NCBI GenBank assembly: GCA_023269545.1
Contig: JAHFTB010000018.1
Coordinates: forward strand, 1-46,460
Origin: Verrucomicrobiota bacterium
Lineage (GTDB): Bacteria; Verrucomicrobiota; Verrucomicrobiia; Chthoniobacterales; Xiphinematobacteraceae
Reading direction: 5' to 3'
Length of the DNA: 46,460 bases
Part shown: in pieces, positions 33,587-41,197 of the stretch
Position numbering within the stretch: the stretch's first letter is position 1
Layout: each line of letters opens with the position of its first letter
The notes under the pieces: model-generated
Databases searched by the model: none
What the model saw: only the letters and a program-made list of their open reading frames with translations
What the model was told of the DNA's origin: nothing
Translations under genes and position numbers: made by a program

Positions 33587-34718
33587 TTTTACGGGTCCCT
33601 ATGACGCTGCGCGTGTTGCCGAAGCAGTCAGTGGACTTCAGCGATCCTTGAATGCATCCGCGGATTTTGCGCTCGTTTTTCTTAGTTCTGATTACCTGCT
33701 CAAACTGGAAGAATTTACGGATATTGTTCGGGTGGATGGTCATGTGGTGGAATTAGTGGGATGCACTTCATTAGGGCGTACGTTTAATGGAGCGGAGAGA
33801 GAATCCGGTTCAGGTTTTTCTCTATTGGCAGTTCATGCGCCGGAAGTCCGGGTGGTGATCACGGAGCTTTCTCAGGAGAAGCTGGAAGGAACGGCAGTAC
33901 CTGGCGAATTGGGTCATAGTGCCGGCAATCCTAATGGGTGGATTGGTTTATTAAATCCTTTTGGTCTTTCTGTAGAACAGTTCTTGGGCGAATGGAATAC
34001 TGTCTTTCCTAAGATTCCCATGGCGGGAGCGCTTGCCAGTGGAGTGGACGAGAATTTGGCCGTATTTCGTAACAATGCGATTGTGCCGGGTCTGGCTTTA
34101 GGCTTGGAAGGAGCTCTCTCCATAGTGGCGGGAGTGAGTCCGGGTTGCCGCCCGATTGGAGAACCGCTGACCGTCACGCGTGCGGATAAAAATGTCGTGT
34201 ATTCCCTCGGTTCGCGGCCTGCTTATGAAGCATTGGAATCTGCATTTCAGTCTCTGAGTGATTTGGAAAAGGCCGGTGCGCAGGGCAATCTTTTTGCGGG
34301 TCTTGCCTCATCTGAATATGTAGATGAATTCGAGGCGGAACATTTTCTGGTACGCAGTATCTTGGGGGCGGATCCGACTTCCGGAGCGGTAGTGATTGGA
34401 GGCGTCCCTAGGGTGGGGCAGACTCTCCAGTATCAGATTCGAGATAGTGCCAGTGCCGATACCGCGATGCGAGCACATCTCAAACAGGCGGCTGGAATGT
34501 TTCAAACTCCTCTGGCTTCCATTCTGTTTTCATGTATGGAGCGAGGGAGTAAATTTTTTGGCATGCCAGATCATGACGCAGGTCTGCTGGAAACAGTGTG
34601 GGGCAAGCATCCTTCCATTGGCTTTTTTTGCGGCGGAGAAATTGGACCTGTCGCAGGCAAGAATTGTTTACATACGCATGCAGCGGCATTTGCTGCTCTG
34701 GTCGAAACCAAAAAATGA
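33561..34718 (+). CDS. FIST-domain signal sensor protein
   Basis: A 385-residue cytoplasmic protein with FIST_N (about 10-210: VELVGCTSLGRTFNGAERESGSGFSLLAV, LLNPFGLSVEQFLGEWN, IPMAGALASG) and FIST_C (about 225-375: PAYEALESAF, YQIRDSASADTAMRAHL, SILFSCMERGSKFFG, IGFFCGGEIGPVAGKNCLHTHAAAFA). FIST proteins are proposed small-ligand sensors coupled to signalling. Its ATG lies inside the read-through part of the ACT gene, so the two were once translationally coupled. No receiver or kinase is next to it. Confidence 0.87.
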   Translation: MCCSATSIDFTGPYDAARVAEAVSGLQRSLNASADFALVFLSSDYLLKLEEFTDIVRVDGHVVELVGCTSLGRTFNGAERESGSGFSLLAVHAPEVRVVITELSQEKLEGTAVPGELGHSAGNPNGWIGLLNPFGLSVEQFLGEWNTVFPKIPMAGALASGVDENLAVFRNNAIVPGLALGLEGALSIVAGVSPGCRPIGEPLTVTRADKNVVYSLGSRPAYEALESAFQSLSDLEKAGAQGNLFAGLASSEYVDEFEAEHFLVRSILGADPTSGAVVIGGVPRVGQTLQYQIRDSASADTAMRAHLKQAAGMFQTPLASILFSCMERGSKFFGMPDHDAGLLETVWGKHPSIGFFCGGEIGPVAGKNCLHTHAAAFAALVETKK

Positions 34719-34728
34719 GAGCTTCCCG

Positions 34729-34828
34729 CCTGGGAACCGGGCCTTCTTTAAGAAAGCGTTCCTCCTTTATCCATTCAGTCCTTGGGGCAATTCGCGGCTT
34801 TTTTTAGACTGTAGGGTGGTCTATGAGC
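34729..34828 (+). repeat. Dispersed repeat R2, copy G
   Basis: CCTGGGAACCGGGCCTTCTT, GAAAGC, a variable middle with CTTGGGG, CAATTCGCGGCTTTTTTTAG, and a diverged tail. It starts 11 bases after the FIST stop and ends where the left arm of another inverted repeat begins (34826). Confidence 0.7.
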
Positions 34829-34995
34829 TATAGCGAAGCCCGTATCAAATGAATTCGAATTTACCGTTATTTTTGCTCCCAACTTTGTTAGAAAACAGAG
34901 TCCGTCTCTTCAGATATGGCCTCTGTTTTACGCCTCGCTGGAATCAAAAATCCCGGGAAAATTCATGCTCATTTCATATGGGCTTCGCTATAGCT
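34826..34995. repeat. 27-bp inverted repeat around the 5' end of the glycosidase gene
   Basis: AGCTATAGCGAAGCCC (34826-34841) and the following bases to 34852 recur in inverse at 34969-34995 with two mismatches. The 116-bp centre has no recognisable gene. The right arm encodes the start of the signal peptide (MGFAIA) of the glycosidase. This may be an invertible or inserted segment. Confidence 0.6.
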
Positions 34996-35754
34996 ATTTG
35001 TTTTTTGGTGCTATTGAGCTCAACGGCTGATCTTTTTGCTGACTGGAAAAAAGTCTCCGCTTCTCCTCCGATACCTTTACCTGCGAATGCTTTTTTTCAT
35101 GAAGTGGAAGTGGAATCTTCGGGTGTGAAAGTGCGCATCTTTGCAGTTCTCTTTAATGAAGCGAAATGCCGTCTCCATGTAGTGGATAATCCTCCTTGGG
35201 TAGCCAACCATCTGGAGAATGCGATGATGCAACGAGGAGATTTCGCAGGGATCAATGGAGGATATTTTCAAATGGATTCTGCTCCCATAGGGTTGGTAAT
35301 TAGTGATCGAAGGATATTGAATCCCTTGGGAAAAGCGCGTTTGTTGAGCGGGATTATAGAAATTCGAAAGAATTCCATCCGTTTGGTTCGTTCAGCGGAA
35401 TTCTGCCTTTCCAAACAGGTGATGGATGCATTGCAGGGGGGGCCTTTTTTAGTGGAACATGGACGTGTCATACGAGGGTTGAACGATATTCGAGCTGCGC
35501 GGCGAACCATTGTGGCATCGGATAGCCACGGCAATTGGGCACTTATTTCAATGACTCCTCTGACACTCGCCCAAGCGGGGGAGTTGCTTGCAAAGCCAGA
35601 TATTTTTCCGAATTGGTGCACTTTCAATGCCTTAAATTTGGATGGAGGAAGCTCCACTGCTTTTTGGGTCGCCACAAAACCCACGCCGTTTGCTATTCAT
35701 GAATTTGGCATGGTCAGAAATTTTTTGGGACTCATTCCACAGAATATTCCCTAG
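34978..35754 (+). CDS. Secreted phosphodiester glycosidase (NAGPA) domain protein
   Basis: A 258-residue protein from ATG 34978, starting with a signal peptide MGFAIAICFLVLLSSTADLFA. The NAGPA domain follows, with INGGYFQMDSAPIGLVISDRR (about 88-108), LQGGPFLVEHGRVI (about 152), AARRTIVASD and NALNLDGGSSTAFWV (about 222-236). NAGPA domains remove N-acetylglucosamine-1-phosphate or similar groups from glycans; the bacterial substrates are mostly unknown, and the signal suggests periplasmic or envelope action. A longer in-frame start at 34849 would add 43 residues lying inside the inverted repeat; I consider it artefactual. Confidence 0.85.
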   Translation: MGFAIAICFLVLLSSTADLFADWKKVSASPPIPLPANAFFHEVEVESSGVKVRIFAVLFNEAKCRLHVVDNPPWVANHLENAMMQRGDFAGINGGYFQMDSAPIGLVISDRRILNPLGKARLLSGIIEIRKNSIRLVRSAEFCLSKQVMDALQGGPFLVEHGRVIRGLNDIRAARRTIVASDSHGNWALISMTPLTLAQAGELLAKPDIFPNWCTFNALNLDGGSSTAFWVATKPTPFAIHEFGMVRNFLGLIPQNIP

Positions 35755-35997
35755 AAACTGTTCATTATCGTGAAAAAACGATGATTTCTCCGAATTTTTC
35801 CGTAAACATACGGTATTTAAAATTTTCTCGGGTGTGTTAGTGTATTAATCGACAGGTTGTTGTTCTTTGGTATTCGGGCAATTTTTTGCACGAGTTCAAA
35901 CCGCAATAGGGATGGATGGGTGGGAAGCTTTATTTGGCTACCCATTCCCGTTCCGATAGCTGCCAAAGCACCTGTCTATAATATCTGAATATACCCC
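35755..35997 (+). promoter_or_regulatory. Leader of hpf with TATAAT close to the start
   Basis: No gene is seen in this gap. Two short hairpins occur after the glycosidase stop: ATCGT-GAAAAA-ACGAT near 35768 and CCGTA-AACA-TACGG near 35801-35814. A perfect -10 box TATAAT lies at 35977-35982, only 15 bases before the hpf ATG, which would give a nearly leaderless mRNA. No -35 stands out, so the promoter call is tentative. Confidence 0.4.
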
Positions 35998-36351
35998 ATG
36001 CAAATTCATCTCAGCCCGCGCCATTTAGTTTTAACTGCTGCAATACACTCGTATGTAGCGGACAAGATTTCCCATTTGGAAACGATGGCGGAAAACATTC
36101 TTGCCGCTCATATCGTCCTCCTACATGACGAGACACGAACAAAAAAACATGTGGTAAAAATCCATTTGGCGATACCTGGTCCGGATATTTTCGCCGAAGT
36201 TGCCGAGGACGATCTTTATGCCGCTATCGACAAAGTCATGGCAAAACTGGCTGCGCAGCTAAGAAAGCGCAAGACCAAGATCAAGGAACATACCAAACAC
36301 ATTTCGCGTCTTGCCAAGGAAGGCACCAAGCGAGGATACAAGCGGCGTTAG
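35998..36351 (+). CDS. hpf: Ribosome hibernation promoting factor (HPF/RaiA)
   Basis: A 117-residue short HPF-type protein. It begins MQIHLSPRHLVLTAAIHSYV, the beta1-alpha1 element that binds the 30S decoding centre, and has DLYAAIDKVMAKLAAQLRKRKTKIKEH (about 71-97), the typical alpha2. A basic tail (ISRLAKEGTKRGYKRR) follows. No C-terminal dimerisation domain of the long form is present. Such proteins put ribosomes into a resting state in stationary phase. Confidence 0.92.
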   Translation: MQIHLSPRHLVLTAAIHSYVADKISHLETMAENILAAHIVLLHDETRTKKHVVKIHLAIPGPDIFAEVAEDDLYAAIDKVMAKLAAQLRKRKTKIKEHTKHISRLAKEGTKRGYKRR

Positions 36352-36579
36352 TGGTGAATTCGTAGACCAAACGGACTGAAATTCTTGGTTCTTGGTTGGC
36401 AGTTTGTGATTCTTTGTTGGCAAGCAATATTTCATATGAGCAGTCTCCACTGCTAACCATCAGTTGCCGCGAACTATGAACTCATTATATTGGGGCATCC
36501 CTCCATTTGTGCATAAAACCTATGACCGAAATATTTTTATGCTCACATTGGGATAGTTTGCTATAGGTTTGAGTACGGT
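36352..36579. other. Gene-free gap between hpf and scpA
   Basis: No reading frame of note. Short matches to the R2 tail occur (CGTAGACC near 36361; GCCGCGAACTATGAACTCATT near 36466), so this may hold decayed repeat pieces. A direct repeat-like GGTTCTTGGTTGGC near 36389 is also present. Confidence 0.35.
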
Positions 36580-37317
36580 GTGGAACAAGATTATAAAGTA
36601 AGATTAGAGGTCTTCGAAGGACCGCTCGATTTGCTGCTTTATTTGATCAAGCGAGATGAAGTGGACATTTATGACATTTCCATCGAGCGCATTACTAAGC
36701 AGTATTTGGAATACATAGGTACCTTTCAGATCCTCAATATCGAACTGGCGGGTGAGTTCATCGTGATGGCGGCAAATTTGCTCTATATTAAAAGCCGTAC
36801 TCTGTTGCCAGTCGACCAACGTGCGGTTGAAGAAGAAGAGGAGGAAGAAGATCCGCGATGGGACCTCATTCGCCAACTGATTGAATATCGCAAGTTTAAA
36901 GAAGCCGCAGGGCAATTGCGCCTTCAGGAAGCATTGCGGGAATGTTTGTTTCCCCGGATTTCCGCCCTTCCAGAATTAGAACCCAAAGAAAATCTTCTCG
37001 TAGAGGAAGTGGGCATATTCGACTTAATTCACGCCTTTCAAAAAGTTCTCAAACGGCAGAAAAAGACCGAAAATTTACGGGAAATTTTTGAAGAAAATTT
37101 TAGCGTTGCGGATAAAATGGAACAACTCATGGCTGCCACCGCCCTGGGTAAAGACATTCGTTTTGAGGAACTTGTGGGAGAAACTGCGAGTCGAACGGAA
37201 ATCGTAGTTACTTTTCTTGCTTTATTGGAGTTGATTCGAATGAAACAATTACATGTCCGACAGGAAGAACGATTCGGAGAGATCTGGATTGTCAGAGTAT
37301 TTTGCTGTAGTGTATAA
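36580..37317 (+). CDS. scpA: Segregation and condensation protein A
   Basis: ScpA is the kleisin subunit that bridges SMC heads in the bacterial condensin. The 245-residue protein starts KVRLEVFEGPLDLLLYLIKRDEVDIYDISI, the classical N-terminal helical domain. An acidic loop (EEEEEEDPRWDL, about 88-99) precedes the middle, and a winged-helix C terminus follows (VVTFLALLELIRMKQLHVRQEERFGEIWI). GTG 36580 gives the conserved opening. R1 copy 4 has inserted between it and scpB. Confidence 0.93.
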   Translation: MEQDYKVRLEVFEGPLDLLLYLIKRDEVDIYDISIERITKQYLEYIGTFQILNIELAGEFIVMAANLLYIKSRTLLPVDQRAVEEEEEEEDPRWDLIRQLIEYRKFKEAAGQLRLQEALRECLFPRISALPELEPKENLLVEEVGIFDLIHAFQKVLKRQKKTENLREIFEENFSVADKMEQLMAATALGKDIRFEELVGETASRTEIVVTFLALLELIRMKQLHVRQEERFGEIWIVRVFCCSV

Positions 37318-37451
37318 ATATGTCTTACCGCCATTGGATGCGCTTGGCACCTGCAATTCAGTATTTTCCCTTGCGGAACTATCCGTGAGCTGTCGGGTGC
37401 GCGCAGTATTTTACACGTTATTTAAAGGGATGATTTGATTTACTTACATTG

Positions 37452-37531
37452 TGATGTGACGCAAAAAAGGAAACCTGGTAGGCTAAAATGGTTTTTTTGC
37501 TCCCAGAGCTCCTAAAAGTGCGTAACGTCAG
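37452..37531 (+). mobile_element. R1 MITE, copy 4, between scpA and scpB
   Basis: 80 bp with ends TGATGTGACGCA and TGCGTAACGTCA. Exact 8-bp direct repeats TTACATTG flank it (37444-37451 and 37532-37539). The right repeat runs directly into the scpB ATG at 37540, so the original upstream bases of scpB were moved 88 bp away. Confidence 0.9.
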
Positions 37532-37539
37532 TTACATTG

Positions 37540-38250
37540 ATGCCTGATTGCCCATTTTCTCTGACTTCCATAGTGGAGGCATTGCTTTTTGCTTCCCAGA
37601 AGCCTCTTTTGGAAAAGGAAATTTTGGCCGCCTTGCGATCTGCTGCCGAAGCCTATCCGGAAGATCCTTCTCCCAAAGCATTTGCCAAGGTTCCGCCCAA
37701 GGAATTGGCTGTCGCACTGAAAGAACTGGCGAATATTTATAAGCAAAGCGAACGTTCTTTTGAACTGAAAGAAACTGCGGCTGGTTGGCAATTAGTGACG
37801 AGGCCGGCCTTTGCTCAATGGCTTCGCCAACTATTTCCAGAGAGTCGTCCGGCTCGGCTGAGCGCTCCCGCTTTGGAAACTCTGGCAATCGTCGCATATC
37901 GTCAACCTCTGACCCGAGCAGAGATGGAAAAAGTGAGAGGAGTGGCTGTGGATGGAGTGGTGCAAACGCTTCTGGACCGTGGATTGATTCGCATCGCCGG
38001 CCGTGCGGAAATTCCCGGAAGACCACTGATGTATGAAACTACCCAGTATTTTTTAGAGCATTTTGGATTAAAATCTTTAGATGAATTACCTAATTCACAC
38101 GAACTGAGACGAATTGCTGCTGTCACTGCGGAGACGCCTGAAGCGACTGACGCGAAAGCGGAGGTTTTTTCTGATCAAACTTCGCAGATGGCCAATACTT
38201 CTTCCGAAGAAAAGGAAGGCTCGATTACCGAACAGACAGCAAATTGTTAA
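37540..38250 (+). CDS. scpB: Segregation and condensation protein B
   Basis: ScpB dimers bind ScpA in condensin. The protein has two winged-helix domains: SLTSIVEALLFASQKPLLEKEILAAL (about 7-32) and ALETLAIVAYRQPLTRAEMEKVRGV (about 110-134), then VQTLLDRGLIRIAGRAEIPGRPLMYETTQYFLEHFGL. The last 50 residues are acidic and poorly conserved. ATG 37540 directly follows the R1 target repeat, leaving no visible Shine-Dalgarno sequence. Confidence 0.93.
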   Translation: MPDCPFSLTSIVEALLFASQKPLLEKEILAALRSAAEAYPEDPSPKAFAKVPPKELAVALKELANIYKQSERSFELKETAAGWQLVTRPAFAQWLRQLFPESRPARLSAPALETLAIVAYRQPLTRAEMEKVRGVAVDGVVQTLLDRGLIRIAGRAEIPGRPLMYETTQYFLEHFGLKSLDELPNSHELRRIAAVTAETPEATDAKAEVFSDQTSQMANTSSEEKEGSITEQTANC

Positions 38251-38274
38251 AACGCGTTTTTTCAAGACTTGATT

Positions 38275-39171
38275 ATGACTGAACCTGCATCCACATCTCC
38301 CACTTACTATATTTCCCCCACGGAATCTCCAAGCGCCCAAAATACTTTAGCCGGGTTCAGAGCGAAAATTGACGTAATAGATTCGCAACTCCTCACCCTT
38401 CTCAATCAACGCGCCGTGATAGTGCAACAAGTAGGAGAGTTGAAAAAACGCGAAGGATTAGCCATTTATTCTCCCAGCCGGGAAGAACAGATGCTCCGTC
38501 GTCTGGAAGAACAGAGCAAAGGTCCCTTGCCGGGATTGTCAATTAGAGCTATATATCGTGAAATCTTATCGGCATCTCGAGCCGTGGAAAAAGAAGTCGT
38601 GATCGCTTGCTTTGGACCTGCCGGGGGAGTGACCCACCAAGCGGCCAGTAGGCGATTTGGCTCTAGTGTTAAATATATTTTCTTCAGGGAAACTTCGGAC
38701 GTTTTCAATCAAGTTGCCAAAAACGAGGCGGATTGCGGAGTGGTTCCAATCGAAACAGCCCAAGGGCTCGCAGCTCATAGTTTGGATGACTTGGCTGAAA
38801 CGGAATTGACTGTCTGTGCTGAAATTACCCTGGACGACCAAAATAAGGACGGGGCTGAAACAGGACGTTTTTTGGTGCTGAGCCGTACGCCCAATCCTCC
38901 TTCCGGATTTGATCGCACCTTAATTGCCTTGCGGGTGGAAGATAAGCCAGGAGCATTAGTATCTGCTCTGGAGCCATTTAAAGAGAACTCCATCAACTTG
39001 TCTCATTTGGCAAGCCGACCTGCTTCCAAGGGGAGCAAGGACCTCTTTTTCTTTGTGGAAGCCCAGGGTCACTCCAGAGAGTTACAGACGAGCGATGTTT
39101 TTCGCGAACTCTCCAAGCGATGCCGGGCAGTCAAGGTATTGGGTAGTTATCCTCAAGAAAAGCCGTTATAA
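38275..39171 (+). CDS. pheA: Chorismate mutase with a shortened prephenate dehydratase domain and ACT domain
   Basis: The N-terminal chorismate mutase domain is clear (FRAKIDVIDSQLLTLLNQRAVIVQQVGELK, about 24-53; YSPSREEQMLRRL). The prephenate dehydratase part begins FGPAGGVTHQAASRRFG and PIETAQGLAAHSLDDL, then jumps from VCAEITL to DDQNKDGAETGRFLVLSR. The stretch of roughly 60 residues between these is missing, ENS is replaced by ETA, and the catalytic TTRF motif reads ETGRF. A complete ACT domain follows (VEDKPGALVSALEPFKENSINLSHLASRPA). Full P-proteins are about 360 residues; this is 298. It probably keeps mutase and feedback control but not dehydratase activity. ATG 38275 is 24 bases after scpB. 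Confidence 0.85.
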   Translation: MTEPASTSPTYYISPTESPSAQNTLAGFRAKIDVIDSQLLTLLNQRAVIVQQVGELKKREGLAIYSPSREEQMLRRLEEQSKGPLPGLSIRAIYREILSASRAVEKEVVIACFGPAGGVTHQAASRRFGSSVKYIFFRETSDVFNQVAKNEADCGVVPIETAQGLAAHSLDDLAETELTVCAEITLDDQNKDGAETGRFLVLSRTPNPPSGFDRTLIALRVEDKPGALVSALEPFKENSINLSHLASRPASKGSKDLFFFVEAQGHSRELQTSDVFRELSKRCRAVKVLGSYPQEKPL

Positions 39172-39661
39172 AGTAGAGACGAGGAAGATGGGACGGTAAA
39201 AAAAGCCATGAAGTGGAAGAAAATAAGGGAGTAAAAGCAAACAGCGAAGGCGCAGAAAACAACGAAGGTATGGAAAACAACGAAGTTGTGTCTTGAAAGG
39301 CTCCTTTTTTATTCATACCATGCTGCCTTCCAGGTTTTCTGAAGGATGCAATACGGGAATGGCAAGTACTTAATAGCGTCCGCTGGCGACAAGAAATCAA
39401 CTATTGTCTTCGCCGAAGAACATTCGAGCCTTCCCTTGTTTTACGGTGTGGTTTTTTCCTTCATTATCCGATTTCTTTTCTTATTTAAGAAAATCGGAAG
39501 CCTGGTTAAAAGCAGCGCACCGGTTTTGAGGGCTGGGCACATGTGTTGTCCATCAGCCAAAAGAAACCGTTGCTTATTAACCGTTGCCAGTTGTCTACGC
39601 AGAAAAGTTTCTGCGTTCTCACATACGCGACAGCTCTGGCGGCAAATCAACCTATTCAAGC
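39172..39661 (+). other. Long leader upstream of the RRM protein
   Basis: About 490 bases without a gene on the coding side. 39180-39290 is purine-rich and holds a degenerate repeat (AACAACGAAG twice). A stem CCGATTT/AAATCGG is near 39469-39497, and a perfect hairpin CGCAGAAA-AG-TTTCTGCG is at 39598-39615. Long structured leaders are typical of cold-shock or RNA-binding proteins that regulate themselves; this is inference. Confidence 0.4.
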
Positions 39662-40210
39662 ATGTCATCTCATTCGTCCTATCCGTCAAAAAAACGGCCG
39701 TTCCGGCGTGGTTCTCCCCGCCGCCATCATCCATCCCGCAACCGAGAAAAAAGTGGCGAAAATTATCGCCCTCGCGAAGAAGCTCCTTCTCCTCCTTCTT
39801 CTCTCTGGCAGAAGATCTTAAAATTCTTTGGAGGAAAGAAAAAATCAAAAGAAACTCCCCCTATCCTTCAAAAGCCTTTTTGGCAGAAAGCCTCGGAGCC
39901 CGCTTCGCGTCCGGAAATCCGAAAACCGGAAATAGTGGAAGTGACTTCACCTCGTATCTACGTCGGGAATTTATCCTTTGACGCTACGGAAAGCGATTTA
40001 TTCGAATTGTTTAAAGGAGTCGGCAGCGTCCAAAATGTGGAAATAGTTTGCCATCGACAAACACTTCGATCCAAAGGATTTGCATTTGTCCAAATGCAAA
40101 CAGTGGATGAAGCGCGCCGCGGAGTTACGGAGTTGCACGACAAAGAATATATGGGCCGTAAATTGGTAGTCAGCGGAGCAAAAGCATTGGAAGAACGTCG
40201 GTTTGAGTAA
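39662..40210 (+). CDS. RRM-type RNA-binding protein with basic N-terminal tail
   Basis: A 182-residue protein. Residues 1-95 are low-complexity and basic (MSSHSSYPSKKRPFRRGSPRRHHPSR...). One RRM follows (about 100-175), with RNP2 IYVGNL and RNP1 KGFAFVQM. Small single-RRM proteins in this phylum and in cyanobacteria bind RNA and are often cold-inducible; the long disordered basic N-terminal half is unusual. The ATG 39662 is preferred; an upstream start at 39584 adds 26 residues. Its stop overlaps the miaA start. Confidence 0.83.
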   Translation: MSSHSSYPSKKRPFRRGSPRRHHPSRNREKSGENYRPREEAPSPPSSLWQKILKFFGGKKKSKETPPILQKPFWQKASEPASRPEIRKPEIVEVTSPRIYVGNLSFDATESDLFELFKGVGSVQNVEIVCHRQTLRSKGFAFVQMQTVDEARRGVTELHDKEYMGRKLVVSGAKALEERRFE

Positions 40211-41189
40211 CTCCCAGAAAATCTCCGAAAACTCTGACATCGTTTTTTTGGGAGGGCCCACAGGTGTGGGAAAATCTGAGTTCGCCCTCGAACTTGCCTC
40301 TCAAATTAACGGGGAAATCGTTGGAGCGGATGCTTTTCAGATTTATTCTGGCTTGAGATTATTGACCTCCCAACCGGGCCGAGAGGCATTGTCTCCAGGT
40401 GAGATCGTCCATTACATGGTTGCCTGCATCGAGGCACAAGAATCCTACCATGTGGAGCGTTTTTACCAAGAGGCTTCTCGCAGGATAGAGGAAATTCTGA
40501 AACGAGGTAAAATTCCCATCGTAGTGGGAGGAACAGGATTATATTTCCGAGCTCTGATTCAGAAATTAGATCCCTTGCCGGCCAGTGACCCCTTATTGCG
40601 CCGAGAACTCGAGCAACTTTCACTCTCGACACTTCAGGAACGCCTCATCCGAATCGATCCTACGGCGGAGGAGAGAATTGATATGCGCAATCCTCGTCGT
40701 GTCCTTCGAGCAATCGAAATCTGCGAACTCTCAAAAAGACCCCTGAAAGATTTTTATTCCAAGAAGCAGCCGATTGGTGCAGCACACGGGTGGTTTCTAT
40801 TACGAGAACGAGAAGAACTTTACCAACGCATCTCGCACAATGTAACGCGCATGTGGCAACAGGGAGTTGTGGAAGAAGTGAAAAAAATTCGGGACAAAAT
40901 TGGGCAAACCGCTTCGCGAGCCATTGGATTTCGTGAAATCCTGGCTTTCCTGGATGGCCAGATCACCGAGACTCAGTGCCAGGAAAAGATCGTAAGAGCA
41001 ACGTGCCATTATGCGAAAAGACAATTGACCTGGTTTCGGCATCAGACTACATTTACCCCATTGAACCTCTCTGTGTTTGATAGCACACGTTTAGCCGTAG
41101 TGGCGGTTGTAACCTGGTTGCAAAATCAGGCTCAATTACACGCTCCCCCTGATACATCGATAAATTCCGTTTCGCCTAAGAAACATTAA
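40203..41189 (+). CDS. miaA: tRNA dimethylallyltransferase
   Basis: MiaA adds a dimethylallyl group to A37 of tRNAs reading UNN codons. The protein has the P-loop FLGGPTGVGKSEFALELA (about 15-32), the ADAFQIYSGL segment, VVGGTGLYFRALI (about 105-117), MRNPRRVLRAIEI (about 159) and a C-terminal KRQLTWFRHQ motif. Length 328. The start is TTG at 40203, overlapping the RRM stop, with GGAAGAA about 10 bases upstream. hflX follows 8 bases later, a common pairing. Confidence 0.94.
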   Translation: MSNSQKISENSDIVFLGGPTGVGKSEFALELASQINGEIVGADAFQIYSGLRLLTSQPGREALSPGEIVHYMVACIEAQESYHVERFYQEASRRIEEILKRGKIPIVVGGTGLYFRALIQKLDPLPASDPLLRRELEQLSLSTLQERLIRIDPTAEERIDMRNPRRVLRAIEICELSKRPLKDFYSKKQPIGAAHGWFLLREREELYQRISHNVTRMWQQGVVEEVKKIRDKIGQTASRAIGFREILAFLDGQITETQCQEKIVRATCHYAKRQLTWFRHQTTFTPLNLSVFDSTRLAVVAVVTWLQNQAQLHAPPDTSINSVSPKKH

Positions 41190-41197
41190 AATTTTTC

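Noticed and set aside
34849-34977. Longer start for the phosphodiester glycosidase
   Set aside because: The 43 extra residues come from the inverted-repeat segment and would bury the signal peptide.
39346-39981. 211-codon frame overlapping the RRM gene in another frame
   Set aside because: Low-complexity Lys/Ser product caused by the basic tail of the RRM gene; the RRM frame is the one with conserved motifs.
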